Below the pieces are notes generated by a model that ran no database searches, was not told the origin of the DNA, and saw only the letters and a program-made list of their open reading frames with translations. Made by a program: the position numbers and the translations under genes. DNA of 22,609 bases from CAZYBG01 sp964645155 (GTDB taxonomy: Bacteria > Pseudomonadota > Alphaproteobacteria > Rhodobacterales > Rhodobacteraceae): positions 1-22,609 of the forward strand of contig CAZYBG010000045.1 in NCBI GenBank assembly GCA_964645155.1, read 5' to 3'. Of the stretch, positions 14,879 to 22,403 are shown in pieces; the stretch's first letter is position 1; each line of letters begins with the position of its first letter.

Positions 14879-15991
14879 CTACCGCGCCGCCAGCGCCTCG
14901 GAGAGGAGCCGGCCGACCACCGCGGGATCGACCCCGTCGGCGACGAAGGCCTCGCCGATCCGGCGCGCCAGGATGAACCGCAGCCGCCCGCCGACCACCT
15001 TCTTGTCCTGCGCCATCAGCGCCAGCAGCGCCTCCGCCCCCGGCAGCTCGCCGGGGATGTCGGCGAGGTCGCGCTTCATTCCCATCGCCGCCAGATGCGC
15101 CCGCAGCCGCGAGGGCTCCTCCTGCGGGCAGAGCCCGAGCCTCGCCGAGAGATCGAGCGCGAGGACGCAGCCGACCGCCACCGCCTCGCCGTGCAGGAGG
15201 CGGTCGCAATAGCCCGTCGCCGCCTCGAGCGCATGGGCGAAGGTGTGGCCGAGATTGAGCAGCGCGCGCTCGCCCTCCTCGGTCTCGTCGCGCTCGACGA
15301 TGGCGGCCTTCATCTCGACCGACCGGCGCACGGCATGGGCGCGCGCCGGCGGATCGCCCGCCGCAAGCGCCGGCCCGTGGGCCTCGAGCCAGGCGAAAAA
15401 GCCGGCGTCGCCGAGCAGGCCGTACTTCACCACCTCGCCGTAGCCGGCCAGGAAGTCGCGGCGGCCAAGCGTGGCGAGCACGTCGATGTCGGCCAGCACC
15501 AGCGCCGGCTGGTGGAAGGCGCCGATCAGGTTCTTGCCGTGGCGGGAGTTGATGCCGGTCTTGCCGCCGACCGAACTGTCGACCTGGGCGAGCAACGTCG
15601 TCGGCACCTGCACGAAGCGCACGCCGCGGCGCAGGATCGCGGCCGCGAAGCCGGCGAGATCGCCGATCACCCCGCCGCCAAGCGCCACCACGACGTCGCG
15701 CCGCTCCACCTTCTCGGCAAGCAGCCACTCGACCGCCCGCTCGAGCCCGGCCCAGCCCTTCGTCGCCTCGCCCGGCGGCAGCGCCAACGCCGCGGCGGCG
15801 ATCCCCTCGGCGCCCAGCGCGGCGCGGAAGGCGTCCAGATGAAGCCCCGCGACCCGCTCGTCGGTCAGGATCGCCACGCGGCGGCGCTGCAGGAGCGGCG
15901 CGATCTCGGCGCCGGCGCGGGCGATCAGGCCGCGGCCGATCCGGACCTCGTAGCTCCGCGCCCCCAGTTCGACCCGCACCGCGCCGCCCAT
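14879..15991 (-). CDS. aroB: 3-dehydroquinate synthase
   Basis: This is the second enzyme of the shikimate pathway, converting DAHP to 3-dehydroquinate with NAD and a divalent metal in the cytoplasm. It has 370 residues, the normal length. The NAD-binding segment VVALGGGVIGDLAGF (residues 101-115) is intact, as is the substrate loop DSSVGGKTGIN. The three metal ligands are E186 (YGEVVKYG), H249 (NLGHTFAHA) and H267 (LLHGEAVAVG). The ATG at 15991 has GGGAGGAA 5-6 nt upstream. It follows aroK by 90 bp on the same strand, an order common in Proteobacteria. It ends in TAG, 10 bp from the double hairpin that separates it from the convergent cassette. Confidence 0.97.
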   Translation of the reverse strand: MGGAVRVELGARSYEVRIGRGLIARAGAEIAPLLQRRRVAILTDERVAGLHLDAFRAALGAEGIAAAALALPPGEATKGWAGLERAVEWLLAEKVERRDVVVALGGGVIGDLAGFAAAILRRGVRFVQVPTTLLAQVDSSVGGKTGINSRHGKNLIGAFHQPALVLADIDVLATLGRRDFLAGYGEVVKYGLLGDAGFFAWLEAHGPALAAGDPPARAHAVRRSVEMKAAIVERDETEEGERALLNLGHTFAHALEAATGYCDRLLHGEAVAVGCVLALDLSARLGLCPQEEPSRLRAHLAAMGMKRDLADIPGELPGAEALLALMAQDKKVVGGRLRFILARRIGEAFVADGVDPAVVGRLLSEALAAR

Positions 15992-16041
15992 CGGTTCCTC
16001 CCGCCGCCGCCGCCGCTCATCGCAGATTCGCCGCGCCGCCT

Positions 16042-16059
16042 CCAGAGCCGCCGCTCTGG
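16042..16059 (-). promoter_or_regulatory. Intercistronic hairpin between aroK and aroB
   Basis: CCAGAGC (16042-16048) pairs with GCTCTGG (16053-16059) around a 4-nt loop, in the 90-bp gap between aroK and aroB. Next to it, 16003-16016 is a short CCG trinucleotide run. The hairpin might tune read-through or protect an mRNA end; it lacks a U-tract. Confidence 0.45.
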
Positions 16060-16081
16060 CGGTCCCGCGCCGGCAGGCCCC

Positions 16082-16654
16082 TCAGCCGCCCGCCAGCACG
16101 TCCGGCCGCGCCGCGAGTGCTGCAAGCACCCGCTCGGTCATCTCCTCGATCGTGGCGCCGGGGATCGCCCTGACCGACAGGTCGGCCTCGGCGTAGTGCG
16201 GCGCGCGCGCGGCATGGAGCGCGGCCAGCGCCGCGCGCGGATCGGCGGTGCGCAGCAGCGGCCGGGTATCCTTGTGGCGCACCCGCGACCAGAGCAGGTC
16301 GAGATCGGCGTCGAGCCAGACCGCGATGCCGCGGCGGGCGATCGCCGCGCGGTTGGCGGGCTGCAGGAACGCCCCGCCGCCGGTCGAGAGGATCGCCGGC
16401 GGCCCGGTCAGGAGCCGCGCGATCACCTGCGCCTCCTTCGCGCGGAAGAACGGCTCGCCGTCGCGGGCGAAGATCTCGGCGATCGACATGTTGGCGGCGG
16501 CGACGATCTCCTCGTCGGAATCCCGGAACGGGACCTTCAGCCGCCGCGCCAGAGCACCGCCGATCGCCGTCTTGCCAGACCCCGGCATTCCCACCAGCGC
16601 AACCGTCTTGCCAAGCCGCCAGACCACCTTGGCATCATCCCGCCGAACCGCCAT
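16082..16654 (-). CDS. aroK: Shikimate kinase
   Basis: This enzyme phosphorylates shikimate to shikimate 3-phosphate using ATP. With the ATG at 16654 it has 190 residues. The P-loop is GMPGSGKT (residues 22-29), the shikimate-binding acidic motif DSD is at 45-47, the GGG loop is at 92-94 and the lid segment is DTRPLL (129-134). An in-frame upstream ATG at 16693 would add 13 residues. It sits in a TATATAT tract that looks more like a promoter, so the shorter form is preferred, though its ribosome-binding site is weak. It heads the aroK-aroB pair and is divergent from the small membrane-protein gene 98 bp away, so the two share a regulatory region. Confidence 0.95.
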   Translation of the reverse strand: MAVRRDDAKVVWRLGKTVALVGMPGSGKTAIGGALARRLKVPFRDSDEEIVAAANMSIAEIFARDGEPFFRAKEAQVIARLLTGPPAILSTGGGAFLQPANRAAIARRGIAVWLDADLDLLWSRVRHKDTRPLLRTADPRAALAALHAARAPHYAEADLSVRAIPGATIEEMTERVLAALAARPDVLAGG

Positions 16655-16752
16655 CCCGCAGCCTGAATGGCGTGATCTTGTCGGGAATGCCATATATATT
16701 CCGCCCCGAGGCCGGACGAACGCGGCCCTGGGGCAGGAAGCGGGGAACGGAA

Positions 16753-16887
16753 ATGGGGCGGCTTCTCAGGGCCTTGCTGGGGCTTGCGGTGATCGGTTTC
16801 GCGGCTCTTGCGGGCTATGCGTATCTGGGCGATTACGGTCCCGACACGCGTGAAATCACCCAGCCGGTGACCCTCGATGCCGACTAG
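16753..16887 (+). CDS. Short single-pass membrane protein (44 residues)
   Basis: This small gene starts with ATG at 16753, behind a GGGGAACGGAA ribosome-binding site. It encodes 44 residues: a basic N-terminus (MGRLLRALLG), a single hydrophobic helix about residues 5-26, and a short acidic tail with YLGDYGPD and QPVTLDAD. The orientation suggested by the charges is N-in/C-out. The stop TAG (16885-16887) overlaps the start of the next gene by 11 bp, so the two are translationally coupled and probably work together at the membrane. I recall similar small proteins next to xerD/aroK in Rhodobacteraceae, but no function is known to me. Confidence 0.75.
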   Translation: MGRLLRALLGLAVIGFAALAGYAYLGDYGPDTREITQPVTLDAD

Positions 16888-18400
16888 GCGCCTCAGCGTC
16901 ATCCTTCTCGTCGCCCTTGCGCTGCCGGCCTCGGCCGAGGCGCCGCTCTCGGCGATCGACTGGCTGTCGGATTCGATCACCGCTCCGGTCGTCTCGGTGC
17001 CGCCGGGCGAGCCCGCGATCAGCCTCGGCGCCCTGCCGGAGCCGGTGACGACGATGCCGCTCGACGGGCCGCAGCCCGATGCCGCAGGGCTGCTGCCGCC
17101 GGCGGTCACCGGACTTCCCGCGCGGCTCTGGGGGTCCGGCGACCCCGAGGCGATCGCCCGGCTGATCCGGGCCGAGCCGGTCGACCTGCTGCCGGCGGGC
17201 CAGGCGCTTCTGACCACGATCCTCCTCGCCGAGGCGCAGCCGCCCTCGGGCGCGGTGGCGGGCGAGGAGCTGCTGCTCGCGCGGATCGACAAGCTTCTCG
17301 ACCTCGGCCTCGTCGAGGAGGCGGGCGCGCTACTGGAGCGCGCAGGCGCGACCACGCCCGAGTTGTTCCGCCGCGCCTTCGACGTCTCGCTCCTCCTCGG
17401 CGAGGAGAACGGCGCCTGCGGCGCGATGCGCGCCCGGCCCGACGTGGCGCCGACCTTCCAGGCGCGGATCTTCTGCCTGGCGCGCGGCGGCGACTGGAAC
17501 GCCGCGGCACTGACCCTCGGCACCACGCGGGCGCTCGGCCAGATCGATGCGGCCGAGGAGGCGCTGCTGTCGCGGTTCCTCGATCCCGACCTCTACGAGG
17601 CCGATGGCGCGCTGCCGCCGCCGGCCCGGCCGACGCCGCTTGTCTTCCGGCTGCACGAGGCGGTGGGCGAACCCCTCGGCACCGGCACGCTGCCGCGCGC
17701 CTTCGCCCATGCCGACCTGCGGTCGACCTCGGGCTGGAAGGCGCAGATCGAGGCGGCCGAGCGGCTGGTCCGTACCGGCGCGCTCGATCCCAACCGGCTT
17801 CTGGGGCTCTATACCGAGCGGCGTCCGGCCGCCTCGGGCGGGGTGTGGGAGCGGGCGGCGGCGGTGCAGGCGCTCGACGTGGCGGTGCAGGACGGCGATG
17901 CCACGGCCGTGGCCGCCGCGCTGCCCCGCGCCTGGAACGAGATGTCGGCCGCGGGCCTCGCACCCGCGCTCGCCGCGCTCTACGGCGAGAAGGTCGCGGC
18001 GCTCCGCCTGCCGCCGGCCGCGGCGGGGCTGGCGTTCCGCCTGGCGCTGCTGTCGCCCGGCTTCGAGGAGGCGGCGGCCGCCCATGAACCGGCCGACCGC
18101 GAGGAGCGGCTTCTGGCCGCGATCGCCCGCGGCACGCCGCTGCCCCGCCCGGAAGGCGCGGCGGCGACGGCGCTGGCGGGCCTCGCCCCCGGCGCGGTGC
18201 CGCCGGAGGGCAGCGCCGAGCTGATCGCGGCGGGCCGGATCGGCGAGGCGCTGCTTCTGGCGCTCGAGGATCTCGCGGCAGGGCGAACCGGCGATCCGCG
18301 CCGGATCGCCGCCGCGCTTGCAACGTTCCGGGCCGTCGGGCTCGAAACGACGGCGCGCCGCGCCGCGCTTGAATACCTCATCCTGGCCGAGCCGGCATGA
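16877..18400 (+). CDS. Exported alpha-helical protein of unknown function (507 residues)
   Basis: The protein begins with a signal peptide (MPTRRLSVILLVALALPASA, cleavage near residue 20), so it is periplasmic. A Pro-rich linker follows to about residue 80. The rest is almost entirely helical, Ala/Leu/Glu-rich and built like repeated helix pairs (for example LLDLGLVEEAGALLERAG), suggestive of a TPR-like or other solenoid scaffold. There are three cysteines, two of them at about residues 178 and 195 (GACGAM and IFCLARGGDW). No catalytic motif is visible. It overlaps the 44-residue membrane-protein gene by 11 bp and precedes xerD by 19 bp. I recall hypothetical proteins of this type in this position in Rhodobacterales. 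A role in envelope maintenance is a guess. Confidence 0.85.
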   Translation: MPTRRLSVILLVALALPASAEAPLSAIDWLSDSITAPVVSVPPGEPAISLGALPEPVTTMPLDGPQPDAAGLLPPAVTGLPARLWGSGDPEAIARLIRAEPVDLLPAGQALLTTILLAEAQPPSGAVAGEELLLARIDKLLDLGLVEEAGALLERAGATTPELFRRAFDVSLLLGEENGACGAMRARPDVAPTFQARIFCLARGGDWNAAALTLGTTRALGQIDAAEEALLSRFLDPDLYEADGALPPPARPTPLVFRLHEAVGEPLGTGTLPRAFAHADLRSTSGWKAQIEAAERLVRTGALDPNRLLGLYTERRPAASGGVWERAAAVQALDVAVQDGDATAVAAALPRAWNEMSAAGLAPALAALYGEKVAALRLPPAAAGLAFRLALLSPGFEEAAAAHEPADREERLLAAIARGTPLPRPEGAAATALAGLAPGAVPPEGSAELIAAGRIGEALLLALEDLAAGRTGDPRRIAAALATFRAVGLETTARRAALEYLILAEPA

Positions 18401-18419
18401 GCCCCGCGCCGGGCGGCCG

Positions 18420-19352
18420 ATGAGCGGCGGGCGCTGGATCGCGGCGTTTCTCGAGGCGCAGGCCGCCGAACTTGGCGCGGCGCGCAACACCCGGCTGGCC
18501 TATGGCCGCGACCTCACCGACTTCGACCGTTTCCTCGCCGCGCGGGGCGGCGACCTCGCCACCGCCGACCAGGCCGCGATCGAGGCCTACCTCGCGCACT
18601 GCGACGCCGCGGGCCTCGCGCGTGCCACCCGCGCCCGGCGGCTTTCGGCGATCCGCCAACTGTACCGCTTCGCGTTCGAGGAAGGCTGGATCACGACCAA
18701 CCCGGCCATCCGCCTGAAGGGGCCGGCGCGCGAGCGGCGGCTGCCCGCGACGCTGAGCGAGGCCGAGGTCGACCGGCTGCTGGCGGCTGCCGAGGTCCAC
18801 GGCCGGACCGCGGCCGAGCGGCTGCGCAACACCTGCCTGATGCAGCTTGTCTATGCGACCGGCCTCAGGGTCAGCGAACTCGTCGGCCTGCCGGTCGCGG
18901 CGGCGCGCGGCGATCCGCGCGTCCTGCTCGTCAGGGGCAAGGGCGGCAAGGAGCGGATCGTGCCGCTGTCGCCGCCGGCCCGCGCGGCGCTTGCCGCCTG
19001 GCTGGCGGTGCGCGACGCGGCCGAGGCGGCGCGCCGTGCCGAAGCGCCGCGGAGCGCGCCGTCGCGCCACCTCTTCCCCTCGCCGGGCGCCGCCGGCCAC
19101 CTGACCCGCCAGGCCTTCCACCGCCTGGTCAAGGAACTGGCCGTCGAGGCCGGCATCGACCCGGCGAAGATCAGCCCGCACACCCTCCGCCACGCCTTCG
19201 CCACCCACCTGCTGGCCCGCGGCGCCGATCTCAGGTCGATCCAGGCAATGCTCGGCCATGCCGATCTCGCCACCACCGAGATCTACACCCACGTCCTCGA
19301 CGCGCGGCTGCGCGCGCTCGTCCTCGAGCATCACCCGCTGGCGCGGGACTGA
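18420..19352 (+). CDS. xerD: Tyrosine recombinase XerD
   Basis: This site-specific recombinase (310 residues) acts with XerC and FtsK at dif to resolve chromosome dimers. The N-terminal SAM-like core-binding domain (about residues 5-90) precedes the catalytic domain. The full catalytic set is present: R150 (ATGLRVSEL), K174 (VRGKGGKER), H254 and R257 (PHTLRHAF), H280 (LGHADLAT) and the nucleophile Y289 (IYTHV). The C-terminal HHPLA is typical of XerD rather than XerC. Position and lack of att-like repeats argue against a mobile-element integrase. The start at 18420 gives MSGGRWI, 19 bp after the previous stop, with a weak GGGCGG ahead. Confidence 0.92.
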   Translation: MSGGRWIAAFLEAQAAELGAARNTRLAYGRDLTDFDRFLAARGGDLATADQAAIEAYLAHCDAAGLARATRARRLSAIRQLYRFAFEEGWITTNPAIRLKGPARERRLPATLSEAEVDRLLAAAEVHGRTAAERLRNTCLMQLVYATGLRVSELVGLPVAAARGDPRVLLVRGKGGKERIVPLSPPARAALAAWLAVRDAAEAARRAEAPRSAPSRHLFPSPGAAGHLTRQAFHRLVKELAVEAGIDPAKISPHTLRHAFATHLLARGADLRSIQAMLGHADLATTEIYTHVLDARLRALVLEHHPLARD

Positions 19353-19388
19353 CCGGCGTCACGGTCGATGCGCGGCGCGGACGCGCTC

Positions 19389-19417
19389 TTGATCGCCCCG
19401 CCGCACACCGCCATAAG
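19389..19417 (+). promoter_or_regulatory. Candidate promoter of the CNNM/CorC gene
   Basis: TTGATC (19389-19394) and CATAAG (19412-19417) are spaced by 17 bp, each matching four of six sigma-70 consensus positions. They lie in the 93-bp gap after xerD. The predicted transcript would start about 22 nt before the ATG at 19446. Confidence 0.4.
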
Positions 19418-19445
19418 GGGATTTCCTCTCCGAATTCCGGGCCCC

Positions 19446-20756
19446 ATGGACAGCTCCGCCTCGACGCTCCTCGACGCCGCCTTCTGGACAACGATCGCGG
19501 GGATCCTGTTCCTGCTGGTCTGTTCGGCCTTCTTCTCGGGCAGCGAGACCGCACTCACCGCCGCCTCGCGCGGCAAGCTGCGCAGCATGGCCGACCGCGG
19601 CTCGGTCGGGGCCGAGCGGGCGCTTGCGGTGCGCGAGGATGGCGAGCGGCTGATCGGCGCCATCCTGCTCGGCAACAACGTCGTCAACATCTCGGCCGCC
19701 TCGCTCGCCACCGCGCTTTTCACCCGGCTCTTCGGCGAAAGCGGCGTGGCGCTTGCGACGCTGGTGATGACCGCGCTGGTGCTGATCTTTTCCGAGGTGC
19801 TGCCCAAGACCTACGCGATCACCAATCCCGAACCGGTGGCGAGCCGCGTGGCCCGGCCGATCTCCCTGCTGATCGTGCTCCTCGCGCCGGTGGTGACGAC
19901 GGTGCGCTTCGTCGTGCGGATCATCCTGCGCCTCTTCGGCGTGCGCACCGATCCCGAAGGCAACGTCCTCTCGGTCCGCGACGAGATCGTCGGCGCGCTG
20001 GCCATCGGCCACCAGGAGGGCATTGTCGAGAAGGAGCACCGGGACCGGCTGCTCGGCGCGCTCTACCTGTCCGAGCGGACAGTCGAGGAGATCATGCGCC
20101 ACCGCAGCCAGATCGAGATGATCGATGCCGGGGCCGCGCCGAACGTGGTCATCTCGACCGTGCTCGCCTCATCGCATACCCGCCTGCCGCTCTACAGCGG
20201 CAGCCGCGAGAACATCGTCGGCGTGATCCACGCCAAGGATCTGCTGCGCGCGGTGGAGCGGTTCCTGCGCGAGGGCGACGGCAAGCTCGATTCGGTCGGT
20301 GAGCTCGACATCATGGCGGTGGCGATGCCGCCCTACTTCATCCCCGACACCACCCCGCTCGACGAGCAAATGCGCCAGTTCCTGCTGCGCCACACGCATT
20401 TCGCGCTGGTGGTCGACGAATACGGCACGCTGCAGGGCCTGATCACGCTCGAGGACATCCTCGAGGAGATCGTGGGCGAGATCACCGACGAGTTCGACAA
20501 GAGCCCAGGGCCGACGCTGAAGCCGTCGGAGACCGGCGACTACGTGGTGGACGGCGGCATGACGATCCGCGACCTCAACCGCGCCACCGACTGGCAGCTG
20601 CCCGACGAGGAGGCGAACACCGTCGCCGGCCTCGTCATCCACGAGGCGCAGATGATCCCGAACGAGGGCCAGGTCTTCTCGTTCCACGGCTTCCGGTTCG
20701 AGGTGCTGGCGCGCAAGGATAACCGGATCACGCGGCTGAAGATCCACCCGCTCTGA
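19446..20756 (+). CDS. CNNM/CBS-domain membrane protein (HlyC/CorC family)
   Basis: This 436-residue inner-membrane protein is probably involved in Mg2+/Co2+ efflux or homeostasis (CNNM/CorB-type). The N-terminal CNNM domain (about 1-195) carries TM helices at about 14-36, 83-117 and 137-163 and the motif FFSGSETALTA (29-39). Two CBS domains (about 215-275 and 285-345, with RLPLY and FALVVDEYGTLQGLITLEDI) would sense nucleotides. A C-terminal CorC_HlyC domain (about 360-436) ends LKIHPL. The ATG at 19446 fits the family N-terminus, but no clear ribosome-binding site precedes it. An ATG at 19368 is less likely. The name corC or corB is not fixed, because characterised and hypothetical members share this architecture. 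Confidence 0.9.
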   Translation: MDSSASTLLDAAFWTTIAGILFLLVCSAFFSGSETALTAASRGKLRSMADRGSVGAERALAVREDGERLIGAILLGNNVVNISAASLATALFTRLFGESGVALATLVMTALVLIFSEVLPKTYAITNPEPVASRVARPISLLIVLLAPVVTTVRFVVRIILRLFGVRTDPEGNVLSVRDEIVGALAIGHQEGIVEKEHRDRLLGALYLSERTVEEIMRHRSQIEMIDAGAAPNVVISTVLASSHTRLPLYSGSRENIVGVIHAKDLLRAVERFLREGDGKLDSVGELDIMAVAMPPYFIPDTTPLDEQMRQFLLRHTHFALVVDEYGTLQGLITLEDILEEIVGEITDEFDKSPGPTLKPSETGDYVVDGGMTIRDLNRATDWQLPDEEANTVAGLVIHEAQMIPNEGQVFSFHGFRFEVLARKDNRITRLKIHPL

Positions 20757-20790
20757 CCGCGCCCCCTGACCGCGCGCGGCCACTTTCCCT

Positions 20791-20819
20791 GCGCGCATGC
20801 GCGCGCGGATGCGCACGCG
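20791..20819. repeat. Alternating purine-pyrimidine GC tract with a 14-bp palindrome
   Basis: The sequence GCGCGCATGCGCGC (20791-20804) is a perfect palindrome. Alternation of purine and pyrimidine continues to 20807 and resumes at 20809-20819. Such tracts can adopt Z-DNA or a cruciform under supercoiling. It lies in the 141-bp gap between the CNNM protein gene and the DUF4177-like gene. Confidence 0.55.
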
Positions 20820-20897
20820 GAACCCGTCCCCGAGGAAAGTGTTGGTCGTTTGCGAGAGTCGGGATACCTTCCCGGCATCTGACCTGAGGGGATCGGG

Positions 20898-21404
20898 ATG
20901 ACGACGTTCGAGTACAAGGTGCTGCCAGCACCGGCCAAGGGGTTGAAGATCAAGGGCGCGAGGACGACCGAGGCGCGGTTCGCCGAGGCGTTGATGCAGG
21001 TCATGAACGAGATGGGTCGCGAGGGCTGGGAGTACCAGCGCGCCGACACGCTGCCCTGTGAGGAGCGCGTCGGCCTGACCGGCCGGACGACGAAGTTCCA
21101 GAACATGCTGGTGTTCCGCCGCGCATTGCGGGCCGAAGCCGCGGCCGGGGTCGAGCCGCAGCGGATGGCGCTGCCGATGCTGCGGCCGGTGCCCGAACCT
21201 GCAGCCGCACTTCCGGCCGAGGCGGCCGAACCTGCCGCGCGCCGGATCGCCGCCACCCTCTCCACCCAGCTGAACGAAGGGTCGACGCCGACGCTTCGCG
21301 CGGTGCCCGACGTCAGCGAAGCGCCGCGGCTCGGCGGTGCCCGCGGCCAGGGCCTGCCGCATCCCGGCCGCACCGGCGGCGACCCCGGCGTCGCCGCGGA
21401 GTAG
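20898..21404 (+). CDS. DUF4177-type protein with Ala/Pro-rich tail
   Basis: The protein has 168 residues. The first about 75 (starting MTTFEYKVLPAPAKG, with LMQVMNEMGREGWEYQRADTL and MLVFRR) resemble the DUF4177 fold, a small domain whose function is unknown. From about residue 76 the sequence becomes a low-complexity Ala/Pro/Glu-rich linker (for example PEPAAALPAEAAEPAARR), then a Gly/Pro-rich end. No signal peptide or membrane segment is seen, so it is cytoplasmic. The ATG at 20898 has GAGGGGAT about 5 nt upstream. It is followed after 23 bp by the convergent bolA gene. The long disordered tail is unusual for DUF4177, normally a domain of about 60 residues. Confidence 0.82.
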   Translation: MTTFEYKVLPAPAKGLKIKGARTTEARFAEALMQVMNEMGREGWEYQRADTLPCEERVGLTGRTTKFQNMLVFRRALRAEAAAGVEPQRMALPMLRPVPEPAAALPAEAAEPAARRIAATLSTQLNEGSTPTLRAVPDVSEAPRLGGARGQGLPHPGRTGGDPGVAAE

Positions 21405-21427
21405 CCGCGGCGGCAGCGTCGGCTCGC

Positions 21428-21685
21428 CTATCCCTCGATCTGAAGCGCCAGCGCGTGGATCCGCCCCGTCACCTCGGGGCCGAGGGCGGCATGCACGGCG
21501 CGGTGCCGCTCGATGCGGCTCATCGCGGCAAAGGCGGGTGCACGGATCGCGACGCGGAAATGGCTTTCGCCCGAGCCGTCGTCGCCCGCATGGCCGGCAT
21601 GGCGGTGGCTTTCGTTCTCGACCGTCAGCACCTCGGGGGTGAACGCGGCCTCCAGCCGCTTGCGGATCTGCTCGGCCATGCCCAT
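21428..21685 (-). CDS. bolA: BolA family protein
   Basis: This 85-residue cytoplasmic protein (from the ATG at 21685) has the small alpha/beta BolA fold and typically partners a monothiol glutaredoxin in iron-sulfur cluster trafficking. Diagnostic segments are the N-terminal helix MAEQIRKRLEAAF, the GDDGSGESHFRVAI strand region with the conserved SHF histidine, and the ERHRAVHAAL helix. AAGGGGGAAG precedes the start region. A TTG at 21694 would add three residues but lies too close to the ribosome-binding site, and the ATG at 21679 is another option. It is divergent from the J-domain gene across 85 bp, a pairing I recall in Rhodobacteraceae near cobS/cobT, which is not visible here. Confidence 0.92.
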   Translation of the reverse strand: MGMAEQIRKRLEAAFTPEVLTVENESHRHAGHAGDDGSGESHFRVAIRAPAFAAMSRIERHRAVHAALGPEVTGRIHALALQIEG

Positions 21686-21770
21686 CTGCGGCAACTTCCC
21701 CCTTCAAACTCGGCCCCGGCACACTAAACTCGTGCGTCCGAGTCGGAAAGGCTGGCCGGGACGAGGCGGA

Positions 21771-22403
21771 ATGAAACAGAAACCCCCCTTCGAGTTCGAC
21801 ATGCGGGTCGCGGCCGACAAGAAGCGCCGCAAGACCGGCCGCCGCGGCATGTCGGGCGCTTTCGAGACCTCGACGCGCGTCTGCGACCATGCCGGCTGCG
21901 AGGAGGCGGGGCAGTACCGCGCGCCGAAATCGCCCGACACGCTCGACGACTACTGGTGGTTCTGCCGCGACCATGTTCGAGAGTACAACCTCAAGTGGAA
22001 CTTCTTCTCCGGCCAGACCGAGGAGGAGTTCCAGAAGTTCATCGACAGCTCCCGCGTCTGGGACCGGCCGACAAAGCCGTTCGGCAAGGCGACCGAGGAG
22101 GACCGCGCCTGGGCACGGCTGGGGGTCGAGGATCCGCACCAGATCCTGGGCGAGAACGCCACCCGCAACCCCGGCCGCGTCGCGACGAACGGCCGCAAGC
22201 TGCCGCCGACCGAGCGCCGCGCGCTTGAGATCCTGGATGCGCGCGACACCTGGAGCAGATCTGAAATCCGCAAGCAATACAAGAGCCTGGTGAAGGATCT
22301 TCACCCTGACATGAACGGCGGCGACCGGTCCGACGAAGACCGGCTGCAGGAGGTCGTCTGGGCCTGGGACCAGATCAAGGACAGCCGGAACTTCCGCGAA
22401 TGA
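21771..22403 (+). CDS. J-domain protein with N-terminal Cys/His cluster
   Basis: This 210-residue cytoplasmic DnaJ-like co-chaperone has its J domain at the C-terminus (about 150-210), with the HPD tripeptide at 178-180 (KDLHPDMNGGD) that stimulates DnaK ATPase. The N-terminal half has a basic stretch (about 12-26). It also has a Cys/His cluster, C38-x4-C43 then C65-x2-H68 (CDHAGC and FCRDH), which could bind zinc, followed by a conserved-looking aromatic region YNLKWNFFSG. It lacks the G/F and zinc-finger regions of true DnaJ. The ATG at 21771 has GAGGCGGA upstream; longer in-frame starts lie inside bolA and were rejected. It overlaps the tail of the next, convergent gene by 29 bp. Function beyond co-chaperoning is unknown. 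Confidence 0.88.
   Translation: MKQKPPFEFDMRVAADKKRRKTGRRGMSGAFETSTRVCDHAGCEEAGQYRAPKSPDTLDDYWWFCRDHVREYNLKWNFFSGQTEEEFQKFIDSSRVWDRPTKPFGKATEEDRAWARLGVEDPHQILGENATRNPGRVATNGRKLPPTERRALEILDARDTWSRSEIRKQYKSLVKDLHPDMNGGDRSDEDRLQEVVWAWDQIKDSRNFRE

Noticed and set aside
18420..19352. Integrase of a mobile element
   Set aside because: The C-terminus, length and housekeeping neighbours fit XerD. No att-like direct repeats, tRNA gene or composition shift is visible.
20842..20870. Promoter for the DUF4177-like gene (TTGGTC with a 17-bp spacer)
   Set aside because: The -10 match (TACCTT) is too poor to call, although a promoter is expected somewhere in this gap.
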